The notes below the pieces were generated by a model, which saw nothing but the letters and a program-made list of their open reading frames with translations, was not told where the DNA came from and made no database searches. This document shows positions 1 through 6,607 of a stretch of 10,818 nucleotides of DNA, piece after piece (position 1 is the first letter of the stretch; the number at the start of each line of letters is the position of its first letter). The stretch covers positions 1 to 10,818 of the forward strand of contig CANJIC010000053.1 in assembly GCA_947474205.1 (NCBI GenBank). The letters run 5' to 3'. The translations under genes were made by a program, and so were the position numbers. This DNA comes from Planctomycetaceae bacterium (GTDB taxonomy: Bacteria > Planctomycetota > Phycisphaerae > Phycisphaerales > SM1A02).

Positions 1-1
1 A

Positions 2-265
2 CGCAAGACGCCGCCGTTTCGCCATGCTGTTCGCCTGTTCATTTTGAACGCGATTTTGTACGGCGCGTGCGCGGCGTTTATCGGCGCCATCATTGGGGAT
101 TCGCTGCCCGACAATCAACAGTTGAAAGTGGTGCTCGCTTTGTTTGTGGTGCCGTTTGTATTGGCCATCATCAGCACCGTGATGCATGTCAAGTCGCATA
201 CATGGACCAGCGTGGACGATATGGCGGAGCGCTTGCTTCATCCGCATCAGACGCCGCGCCAGTGA
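2..265 (+). CDS. 3' end of a small two-helix membrane protein, function unknown (5' truncated by window edge)
   Basis: The reading frame is open from base 2 and ends at TGA 263-265, so the gene probably begins upstream; a TTG at 44 is the only start-like codon nearby and has no convincing ribosome site. The visible 87 residues start with a basic stretch (RKTPPFRHAVRLF). Two hydrophobic segments follow, roughly residues 13-31 (ILNAILYGACAAFIGAIIG) and 42-60 (VVLALFVVPFVLAIISTVM), joined by a short polar loop (DSLPDNQQ). The tail is soluble, with HVKSHTWTSVDDMAERL and a proline-rich end. I do not recognise a family. The stop is 26 bases before the next start on the same strand, so co-transcription with the downstream secreted protein is likely. 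It could be a complete small protein starting at 44 or the end of a larger membrane protein. Confidence 0.6.
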   Translation, partial: RKTPPFRHAVRLFILNAILYGACAAFIGAIIGDSLPDNQQLKVVLALFVVPFVLAIISTVMHVKSHTWTSVDDMAERLLHPHQTPRQ

Positions 266-291
266 CGCGCCCAATTCGCGCGGAGCAAGGT

Positions 292-1254
292 ATGCAACGA
301 CGATCGTTCATTGGAAATATGTTGAAGCCAGTGAGCATGCTGGCCACGGCCTGTGTCGCTGCGCCGCCACTGGTGGACAATGCGCCTGTAAAGGCGACTG
401 ATCCGCAAGCCGCGCCTACGCCAAGTGCGCCGGCAAATTCCAAAGCGCATTTAATTTTGAACCCATTGGCGGTGGCGCAGGCTTCATTTCATCGCATGTT
501 TAAAAGCGGAGAGTTGACGCTTGAAAAATTTCCGCAATTTGTCACCAGCACATGCGGACTCACTCGCGTGCAATGGAGCGCGCGATTGCTACCGGGAATC
601 ACGCCAGAATCGGCAAAGGCATTGCGCGCCACGTGCGACAATCAAGGGTTGCGCAGTTTGTTGCTTGATCCAGCCATTGGAATTGGTTTGACATCCAGCG
701 ACGCCGCCGTCAGTCGCGCCGCGGTGGAAAAATTGAAGCCGTGGTGCGCCATCGCCACCACGCTTTCATGCACTGGCCTAGCCATTGATTTGCGCGGATT
801 GGGAACGTACGAAGAACAATTGCCGCGCGCCATTGACGGGGCCAATCTTGCTTTCAAGTTGGCCAACGAGGCGGGACTTCCGCTGGTGATTCAAAGTTTG
901 GGTGGCATGACCAGCAACGCCACATTCATGGCGGCTTTGATGATGCAGTTGAAAAATGCCGCCATTCGACTTGAACCCACATTTGATTCGTGGCAAGTCA
1001 GCGACACCGACACCTACAATCGCACCCGCGGATTTGAAATGTTGATTCCATACGCCGCCACCGTTCTAGCCGATTATTTAGCCTTCGCGGCCAACGGAGA
1101 TTCCGTGAATTTTAAAACCGATTTTCTAATGAGCTCCGTGCGCAAGAGCACGTTCCGCGGTCCAGTGACCATTTTGTACAAGGGACCCGCGAATGAAGTC
1201 GACGGCGTGCTGCAGGCGAAAAAAGTTTTGATCAAGTACAAATGCACCGCATAA
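292..1254 (+). CDS. Secreted TIM-barrel protein of the sugar phosphate isomerase/epimerase (xylose isomerase-like) family, probably catalytically inactive
   Basis: A 320-residue protein. The frame is open upstream to 67, but ATG 292 is chosen because it follows a GGAG at 282-285 and opens an export signal: QRRSFIG at residues 2-8 is a twin-arginine-like motif, then a hydrophobic stretch to about residue 24 and an Ala/Pro-rich linker to about 50. Residues 58-316 follow the order of AP-endonuclease-2-type TIM barrels: a FPQFV...GLTRVQW strand, RSLLLD (121-126), a KPWCAIA helix (149-155), the GTYEEQ loop (171-176), LVIQSLGGMTSN (198-209), RGFEMLIPYA (246-255) and TILYKG (293-298). In the active family four metal ligands sit in iENHGG, PDFGN, a His-bearing strand and GIEYEG. 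By alignment from memory these are Q201, T230, L263 and L295 here, so I infer a pseudoenzyme. Its stop is 10 bases before the threonine dehydrogenase start, indicating an operon. Substrate unknown; the fold call is firmer than the inactivity call. Confidence 0.78.
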   Translation: MQRRSFIGNMLKPVSMLATACVAAPPLVDNAPVKATDPQAAPTPSAPANSKAHLILNPLAVAQASFHRMFKSGELTLEKFPQFVTSTCGLTRVQWSARLLPGITPESAKALRATCDNQGLRSLLLDPAIGIGLTSSDAAVSRAAVEKLKPWCAIATTLSCTGLAIDLRGLGTYEEQLPRAIDGANLAFKLANEAGLPLVIQSLGGMTSNATFMAALMMQLKNAAIRLEPTFDSWQVSDTDTYNRTRGFEMLIPYAATVLADYLAFAANGDSVNFKTDFLMSSVRKSTFRGPVTILYKGPANEVDGVLQAKKVLIKYKCTA

Positions 1255-1264
1255 GAAGCAATCC

Positions 1265-2335
1265 ATGAATTCACATACACATGCAAGCATGACGGAATCC
1301 ACCAGCGGACATCAACGGCGCAAAGCCATCTTGGTCACGGGCGCCGGCGGTGAATTGGGCCACGCGCTTATTCAGCTCTTGTCCCAGCGCGCCGGCAACA
1401 GCGTGGTGGCGGTGGACATTCGCGAGTTGCATCCTGACATTCGCGTCCACTGCGACAACGCGTTCGTGGGCGACATTTGCGACCACTCATTGCTTGAGCG
1501 CTTGCTGGCCATGTATGAAGTGGATGAGGTCTTTCATTTGGCCGCGCTGCTTTCCACGCGCGGCGAGTTCGCGCCCGAGACCGCGCACCAAGTGAACGTG
1601 GTGGGCACGTTGAATTTGTTGAAGCTGGCCGCGGAGCAAGCGCGCAGCCACGGCCGCAGCGTGAAATTTATTTTTCCAAGCTCCATCGCCGCGTACGGCT
1701 TGCCATCGCTGGCGGAAAAACAGCGCGCCAAGAGCGTGAAAGAAGATCAATATCTTGAGCCGCACACCATGTACGGCATCAACAAGTTGGCGGGCGAGCA
1801 TTTAGGACGCTACTACCAAGAGCACTACCGCAAGTTGGCCAAGGACCGCGTGATTCAAGCGATTGATTTTCGATCCATTCGATTTCCTGGAATCATGAGC
1901 GCGCACACCGTGCCCGCCGGTGGCACCAGCGACTACGGTCCTGAAATGGTTCACGCCGCCGCGCAGGGCAAACCCTACGCGTGCTTTGTGCGCCCTGACA
2001 GCCGGATTTCTTTCATGACCATGCCGGAAGCGGTGGATGCGTTGGTGCAATTGGCCGACGCGCCCAAGAAAAATCTTTCGCGCTGCGTCTACAACGTCGC
2101 TGGTTTTTCTCCAAGCGCCGCGGACTTTGTGCGCTGCGTTACCAAATATTTTCCAGCCGCCGACATTTCATTCGCGCCGGACAGTGGCCGTCAATCCATT
2201 ATTGACAGTTGGCCCGAGGACATTGACGACACCGCGGCGCGCCACGATTGGGGTTGGAAACCAACGCACACTTTGGAGAGCGCGTTTGAAAAGTATTTAG
2301 TTCCCGCCATCAAGGCCAGGTACGCGGCGCACTAA
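1265..2335 (+). CDS. tdh: L-threonine 3-dehydrogenase, short-chain (extended SDR, epimerase-like) type
   Basis: A 356-residue cytoplasmic enzyme predicted to oxidise L-threonine to 2-amino-3-ketobutyrate with NAD+. A Rossmann fold starts at residue 21 with ILVTGAGGELG (GxxGxxG at 26-32). D51 at the end of the second strand favours NAD over NADP. The catalytic region has PSS at 138-140 and the YGINK pair Y170/K174. The substrate half carries blocks typical of SDR threonine dehydrogenases rather than sugar epimerases: DFRSIRFPGI (201-210), GGTSDYGPEM (219-228), SRISFMTMPEAVDAL (246-260) and DSWPEDIDDTAARHDWGW (314-331). This family differs from the zinc MDR-type Tdh of E. coli. ATG 1265 has AGAAG six bases upstream; ATG 1289 is an alternative that removes eight polar residues. 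The gene for the next pathway step follows 60 bases later, which supports the call. A generic sugar epimerase is the less likely alternative. Confidence 0.93.
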   Translation: MNSHTHASMTESTSGHQRRKAILVTGAGGELGHALIQLLSQRAGNSVVAVDIRELHPDIRVHCDNAFVGDICDHSLLERLLAMYEVDEVFHLAALLSTRGEFAPETAHQVNVVGTLNLLKLAAEQARSHGRSVKFIFPSSIAAYGLPSLAEKQRAKSVKEDQYLEPHTMYGINKLAGEHLGRYYQEHYRKLAKDRVIQAIDFRSIRFPGIMSAHTVPAGGTSDYGPEMVHAAAQGKPYACFVRPDSRISFMTMPEAVDALVQLADAPKKNLSRCVYNVAGFSPSAADFVRCVTKYFPAADISFAPDSGRQSIIDSWPEDIDDTAARHDWGWKPTHTLESAFEKYLVPAIKARYAAH

Positions 2336-2395
2336 CGTTCACGGCGCGGGCACTTTGTAATGTAGTTTTTGAAAAACAATAGAAGCGAGCACATC

Positions 2396-3640
2396 ATGAC
2401 CACCCAGAGCAACAACGCCAGCACAACCTCCGAACATTTTCAGAGCCGCACCCATCAAATCCTGCAGCAATTGCAGCAAAACGGGCAGCTGAAATTGTTG
2501 CAGACCATACAGGGTCCAATGGACGCAACCGTGAAGTTGCGCGAGTACGGCGAAGTGGCGTGCTTCTGCAGCAACAATTATTTGGGGCTGGCCAATCATC
2601 CAGAAGTTGTTCAAGCCGGCATTGATGGCCTGCGCACATACGGAGCGGGCACCGCAAGCGTGCGATTTATCTGCGGCACATTTGATTGCCACGAGACGTT
2701 GGAAAACACCATCGCGCAATTTTATGGCGTGGAGTCCAGCTACACATTCACAAGTTGTTGGAACGCCAACGAGGCCATCTTCGCCACATTGTGCGAGCCA
2801 GGCGACGCCGTTGTGTCCGACGAGTTGAACCACGCCAGCATCATCGATGGCATTCGCTTGGCGGTCAGCATTAAAAAAGGCTTGCTGCGCGGCGTGTATA
2901 AAAATGGCGACGCCAAATCTTTGGCGGCCAAACTGGAGGAGTTGCGCGCCAATCCAGAGCTCACCGGAACGTTGTGGGTGGTGACCGACGGCGTGTTCAG
3001 CATGGAGGGCAGCGTTGCCAATTTGCCAGAACTGCGCGCGGTGTGCGATCGCTATGGCGCCATGTTGATCATGGATGACAGCCACGGCACGGGCGTGATG
3101 GGCGCCACCGGTCGCGGCACGCATGAGCACTGGAACATGCCCGCCACAAAAATAGATTATTTCACGGGCACATTGGGCAAGGCGCTTGGTGGCGGCGCGG
3201 GCGGATATATCGCCGGAAGTCGTGAGGCCATGACGCTTCTTGTGCAGCGCGGTCGGCCAACTTTATTTTCAAACGCGCTTCCAGCCACTATCGCGTGCAG
3301 CGCCAACCGCGCCATTGAAATTGTGCGGCGCGAGCCACAGCGCGTTGCCAAGTTGCGCGCCAATGTGGCCGCCGTTCGCGCGGGTATTCGTAAAGCGGGC
3401 TTCACCGTGCTTGAAAGCGAGACCGCCATTTGCCCAATCATTGTGCATGACACCGCCAAAGCCATCGCCATGAGCCGCCGTCTTTTAGAACTTGGCGTGT
3501 TCGTGATTGGATTTGGTTTTCCAGTTGTGCCAGAGGGCCACGCGCGCCTGCGCGTGCAAGTGAGCGCGGCGCATGAGCAAACGCACATTGACGCGCTCAC
3601 CAACGCGCTGATTCAAATCAAGGGCGAGTTTGCAAAGTGA
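2396..3640 (+). CDS. kbl: Glycine C-acetyltransferase (2-amino-3-ketobutyrate CoA ligase)
   Basis: A 414-residue PLP enzyme of the alpha-oxoamine synthase family. It cleaves 2-amino-3-ketobutyrate with CoA to glycine and acetyl-CoA, the second step after threonine dehydrogenase. Visible motifs: SNNYLGLANHPEV (59-71), the GAGTASVRFICGT substrate loop (83-95), SDELNHASIIDG (141-152), DDSHGTG with D227 (pyridine N contact) and H230 (ring stacking), and TGTLGKALGGGAGGY with the PLP-binding lysine K262. The C-terminal domain keeps RLRVQVSAAH (384-393). The residues after the cofactor pocket read SCWNANEAIFATL (120-132), the Kbl-type version, rather than those of BioF or HemA, and the length matches the family. 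The frame is open to a TTG at 2369, but ATG 2396 is chosen for its upstream AGAAGCGAG (2381-2389) and normal N-terminus. All key residues are present, so the enzyme should be active. Confidence 0.95.
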   Translation: MTTQSNNASTTSEHFQSRTHQILQQLQQNGQLKLLQTIQGPMDATVKLREYGEVACFCSNNYLGLANHPEVVQAGIDGLRTYGAGTASVRFICGTFDCHETLENTIAQFYGVESSYTFTSCWNANEAIFATLCEPGDAVVSDELNHASIIDGIRLAVSIKKGLLRGVYKNGDAKSLAAKLEELRANPELTGTLWVVTDGVFSMEGSVANLPELRAVCDRYGAMLIMDDSHGTGVMGATGRGTHEHWNMPATKIDYFTGTLGKALGGGAGGYIAGSREAMTLLVQRGRPTLFSNALPATIACSANRAIEIVRREPQRVAKLRANVAAVRAGIRKAGFTVLESETAICPIIVHDTAKAIAMSRRLLELGVFVIGFGFPVVPEGHARLRVQVSAAHEQTHIDALTNALIQIKGEFAK

Positions 3641-3772
3641 TGTTTTAAAGTTGGTCAAGCCAAGCGAGCGCGTTGGACTGTTGCCGCGCGAGTGAATATG
3701 CATCAGCCAATCAACGCGCGCGGGTGAACCTATTGCGCGTGCCTGACTTCGCGCCACGACCCATAGACAGTC
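3641..3772. other. Intergenic region between convergent kbl and PqiA-like gene
   Basis: This 132-base stretch separates two convergent stop codons. It holds only loose inverted repeats: CCGCGCG at 3684-3690 could pair with CGCGCGG at 3717-3723, and GCGCGTTG at 3668-3675 with CAACGCGC at 3712-3719. The two pairings are mutually exclusive, have loops of 26 and 36 bases, and lack a following T-run. I see no intrinsic terminator and no plausible gene; the reverse-strand frame at 3485-3757 overlaps kbl and is a shadow. Confidence 0.5.
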
Positions 3773-4837
3773 TCACGCGGGTATAAATTTTTCAGAGTCG
3801 GTGCGCTTGCTCATGCGCTCAAGCGCCACCAGGCTGACAAAACTTCCCGAGTAATAAATTACGATCGTTCCCAAAATAACCCACAGGCCAGGCCTCACCT
3901 CGGTCTTCATTAAGGTTGTTCCTTCCCATAGAAACAGCAGCAAACCCAGGGCAAAAACTTCCAACATGCACCATTCATGCACCGCGCGCAAGCGGCGGTT
4001 GCGCCGCTGATGCTTGGCTTGCGTCGCGGGCGCAATCCATAGCCAGACTTGCATGATCAACACAATTGCTGGCGCGATGATCAGTCCCACTGCGACCAAC
4101 GCCGCCAACGCGGGCTGATTGGTGCGAAGCAGGGCCGTCAAACTTTGCAGTATGGAGTAGCGATCGCTTGTCAAAAGCATTTGATTCAATTGAAAGTATG
4201 GCGTGACCAGCGCCACAATAAAACAGATCGCCGAAATAACCAGCGTGATTGGACCGACCACGCTCAACCAACCGCTGTTCTGGATAAGCCTTGTCTTGAC
4301 TGTTGAAGTGGGTCGCACGCCTTGCGCGAAGGGGTTGACCCAGCGATCAATTTGGGTGGCGATGGTGGACAACATGATGGCGGAGGCGATGGCGCCAAGA
4401 AATAAATACACGCCGGAAAAAGTTTGCGTGCTCACCGCCCATTGATCCGTGGCCAACACCATGAGCAAGATCACAATGAATGGATCCAGCATGGACCACT
4501 TTCCAAGCAGGCACAACCAATACAGAATGCGCTCGCGCTCGCGGTTTGGCGGAACGGCCACCCACACCACCAACAAGCACGCCAATTTCAGAAATGGAAA
4601 TGTGATGCTGAAGAACGCGATCAAGATCGCCACCACGTAAATTTTTGATTCCCACATGAGCCGCACGGAATTGGGCAGAGAATAAATATCGTTGCCCACC
4701 AACACCACTTTGATGGACATGAATGGAACAAACAACGCCAACGCTTGCACGGAAAAAGTGGCGAGAAGAACCGCAAGCCACGCCCAACCAGCCCAGCCAG
4801 CTTGGCGCAAGAGTGTTTGTTCATGGTGGCCATGCAT
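3773..4837 (-). CDS. PqiA-like inner-membrane protein with two tandem PqiA domains, no zinc ribbon
   Basis: A 354-residue integral membrane protein with about eight hydrophobic helices (roughly 17-40, 66-93, 104-128, 141-160, 190-213, 242-268, 286-304, 318-338). Each half has the signature of the paraquat-inducible protein A family (PF04403). In the first half this is YSLPNSVRLM (52-61), then AILIAFFSITFPFLKL (70-85) and KWSMLDPF (113-120). In the second it is YSILQSLTALL (227-237), an Ala/Ile-rich helix with P256, and EWCMLEVFALGLL (288-300). E. coli PqiA also has CxxC zinc-ribbon motifs; none is visible here. In proteobacteria PqiA works with the MCE proteins PqiB/YebT and lipoprotein PqiC in inter-membrane lipid transport, but no MCE gene lies in this window. 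The exact role is therefore open. ATG 4835-4837 has no Shine-Dalgarno; a promoter-like element lies directly upstream (separate entry). It is divergent from the outer-membrane lipoprotein gene. Confidence 0.85.
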   Translation of the reverse strand: MHGHHEQTLLRQAGWAGWAWLAVLLATFSVQALALFVPFMSIKVVLVGNDIYSLPNSVRLMWESKIYVVAILIAFFSITFPFLKLACLLVVWVAVPPNRERERILYWLCLLGKWSMLDPFIVILLMVLATDQWAVSTQTFSGVYLFLGAIASAIMLSTIATQIDRWVNPFAQGVRPTSTVKTRLIQNSGWLSVVGPITLVISAICFIVALVTPYFQLNQMLLTSDRYSILQSLTALLRTNQPALAALVAVGLIIAPAIVLIMQVWLWIAPATQAKHQRRNRRLRAVHEWCMLEVFALGLLLFLWEGTTLMKTEVRPGLWVILGTIVIYYSGSFVSLVALERMSKRTDSEKFIPA

Positions 4838-4846
4838 CGCGCGCTT

Positions 4847-4876
4847 AGATTACAACTTTTTTTACAATTCATCCAA
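4847..4876 (-). promoter_or_regulatory. Candidate promoter of the PqiA-like gene, leaderless layout
   Basis: On the minus strand, TTGGAT (4876-4871) and TAATCT (4852-4847) are separated by 18 bases. Only nine bases lie between the -10-like hexamer and the ATG at 4837, so transcription would begin at or next to the start codon, matching the absence of a Shine-Dalgarno. Hexamer matches are partial, so this is a candidate only. Confidence 0.35.
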
Positions 4877-4990
4877 TATCTATTCGCCGTGTCACTTGCC
4901 ATTTCTTGGCGCCGGGGCACCACACATTACGGCGCGCCAGCACGCCGCCCACGCGCGCGTTGCATGCGCCGCTTTTCTGGCGCTTTCATG

Positions 4991-4996
4991 TACACT
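4991..4996 (+). promoter_or_regulatory. Candidate -10 element of the outer-membrane efflux gene
   Basis: TACACT matches TATAAT at four of six positions and lies eight bases before ATG 5005. No Shine-Dalgarno is present and no good -35 is visible. The nine-base string TACACTTTC recurs at 10792-10800 just before another candidate start. If functional, the message would be leaderless or nearly so. Confidence 0.3.
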
Positions 4997-5004
4997 TTCA
5001 TTCA

Positions 5005-6546
5005 ATGAATTTCCCCGCCAAGCAGGCATGGACAACACTCACGGGCGCGCTTATTTTTGGATGCGTTTTTGCGTGCGCCTCATGCATGGTTGGACCAGAT
5101 TACGAGCAGCCCAAGCCAATTCCCGTGGAGTCATTTCGTCCCGTCGAAGGTGCCGAGGCCAATCCCAAGGAAGCCGAGCTTGAAGGCTGGTGGAAAAATT
5201 ACAACGACCCCATGCTCACAAGCTTGATCGAGCGCGCGGAGAAAAATAATCTGTCGCTGCAACAGGCCACCATGAACATCGCCGCGTTCCGTTCGGGCTT
5301 TGGTATTTCACTAAGCCAACTTTTTCCCACCGTTGATGTTGGCGGCGGCTATCGGCGCGTGCAGTCCAATCAAGTCACCAATCAAGGTTCAACCACGCAG
5401 GCTGCGCCGTTTAACTATTGGCAATATGGCGCGGCCATGCCTTCGTGGGAAATCGATCTCTTTGGGCGAATTCGCCGCGGTATGGAGGCCTCCAAGGCGC
5501 GCTTGGAAGGTTCGGTGCAAGCGTGGCGTTTGTCGTTGGTGACCGTGCGCGCGGATGTGGCCAACGCCTATTTGGCGGTGCGCACATTTCAAGCGCAACT
5601 TGCTATTGTAAAAATAAATGTGGATGTGCTTGAGCAAATTTACAAAGTGAACAAGAGCAAATACAAGGCGCAAACTATTTCGCAGATTGATCTTTCCACA
5701 ACCGCCGCGCAATTGGCCACGGCGCGCGCCATGATTCCAAAGTTGCAGGCGTCCATTCAACAGCAGTGCAATGGCTTGAGCGTGTTGGTGGGCGAGGGTC
5801 CTGGTCCCATGCAGGATGAACTTCGCAATCCAACCGCCATTCCGCTGCCCGCGCAATTTGTTGATGTTGGAATTCCCGCGGACTTGCTGCGCCGCCGCGC
5901 CGATGTGCTCAGCGCTGAAATGGATCTGCAAGCCGCCACGGCTGAAATTGGCGTGGCCAAGGCCAACTACTATCCAACCTTAAGTTTGGTGGGGGATTTC
6001 TCGCTTGCCGCCAGTGATTTTTCTGGCCTTGGCAGTTGGTCCCACAAGGTCTATTCCTTTGGTCCAACAATTCAGTGGAATGTCTTCAGTGGCGGAATGA
6101 TCACCAGCCAAGTTCATCAGAAGCAAGCCATTGCGTTTCGCCTTGCCATTCGCTGGAAGGAAACCGTGCTCAAGGCCGCTAGCGAAGTGCAAACATCCAT
6201 TGGAAATTACGCCGGCGCCATGGGACAAATGCAGGCGTATCAAACGGGCTTGGACGAAATTGGAGCGGGCTTTGAATTGATGACCGCGCGCTACAAGGCG
6301 GGCACGATTCAGTTGAACGACGTGCTTGATTTTCAACAAGAGGTGTTGCGAGTGCAAGTTGGCTTTGTGCAGTCGCGTGGATTAGCGGCGCAAAATATGG
6401 TCGAGTTGTATCGCACGCTTGGTGGTGGTTGGGAGACCGCGGAGGTTCCAGATGCCGGCCGCGACGCCTTTGAAAAGAACGGCCCCGACATGTTGAAGTC
6501 CATGCCATCGCTTGAGCAACAGGCGCAGGCCACTCCCGCAACGTAA
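5005..6546 (+). CDS. Outer-membrane efflux lipoprotein, TolC/OprM/NodT family
   Basis: A 513-residue outer-membrane factor predicted to form the trimeric exit duct of a tripartite efflux pump. The frame is open to 4906, but ATG 5005 is chosen because it opens a lipoprotein signal: hydrophobic residues 9-26, then C27 in the family pattern C-x-V-G-P-D-Y (27-33), the usual acylation site. Two structural repeats follow. The first has WWKNYNDPML (62-71) and WEIDLFGRIRRGMEAS (148-163). The second has PADLLRRRADVLSAEMDLQ (291-309), IGVAKANYYPTLSLVGDF (315-332) and the coiled helices ending RYKAGTIQLNDVLDFQQ (429-445). The C-terminus has a 35-residue polar extension after GGGW. Length is slightly above the usual 460-500. 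OMF genes normally follow an adaptor and an RND, ABC or MFS pump gene; here neighbours are a divergent PqiA-like gene and a convergent Mrp gene, so the partner must be encoded elsewhere. Confidence 0.93.
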   Translation: MNFPAKQAWTTLTGALIFGCVFACASCMVGPDYEQPKPIPVESFRPVEGAEANPKEAELEGWWKNYNDPMLTSLIERAEKNNLSLQQATMNIAAFRSGFGISLSQLFPTVDVGGGYRRVQSNQVTNQGSTTQAAPFNYWQYGAAMPSWEIDLFGRIRRGMEASKARLEGSVQAWRLSLVTVRADVANAYLAVRTFQAQLAIVKINVDVLEQIYKVNKSKYKAQTISQIDLSTTAAQLATARAMIPKLQASIQQQCNGLSVLVGEGPGPMQDELRNPTAIPLPAQFVDVGIPADLLRRRADVLSAEMDLQAATAEIGVAKANYYPTLSLVGDFSLAASDFSGLGSWSHKVYSFGPTIQWNVFSGGMITSQVHQKQAIAFRLAIRWKETVLKAASEVQTSIGNYAGAMGQMQAYQTGLDEIGAGFELMTARYKAGTIQLNDVLDFQQEVLRVQVGFVQSRGLAAQNMVELYRTLGGGWETAEVPDAGRDAFEKNGPDMLKSMPSLEQQAQATPAT

Positions 6547-6550
6547 TGCA

Positions 6551-6569
6551 GGCGCGTTTTTCACGCGCC
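6551..6569. terminator. Small perfect hairpin between convergent genes
   Basis: GGCGCGT (6551-6557) and ACGCGCC (6563-6569) form a seven-base-pair perfect stem with a five-base loop, five bases after the efflux gene stop and 38 bases from the Mrp stop on the other strand. There is no T-run on either side, so it is not a classical intrinsic terminator; its position makes a 3'-end role plausible. Confidence 0.4.
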
Positions 6570-6607
6570 AACTAGTGACATTCATTTTAAATTGCGCTGG
6601 CGAATTG

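Noticed and set aside
2339..3130. Open 263-codon frame on the minus strand opposite kbl
   Set aside because: It lies wholly antisense to a clear Kbl gene, is rich in Ala/His/Gln as expected from reversed GCG-rich codons, and shows no domain.
3668..3723. Intrinsic terminator between kbl and the PqiA-like gene
   Set aside because: The possible stems are 7-8 bp with loops of 26-36 bases and no T-run follows on either strand.
4692..5183. 163-codon plus-strand frame across the divergent promoter region
   Set aside because: It overlaps both the PqiA-like and the efflux gene, its product has no hydrophobic or motif structure, and the true efflux start at 5005 explains the region.
5389..5931. 180-codon minus-strand frame inside the efflux gene
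   Set aside because: It is antisense to conserved efflux-family motifs and is His/Arg-rich without any domain; a shadow frame.
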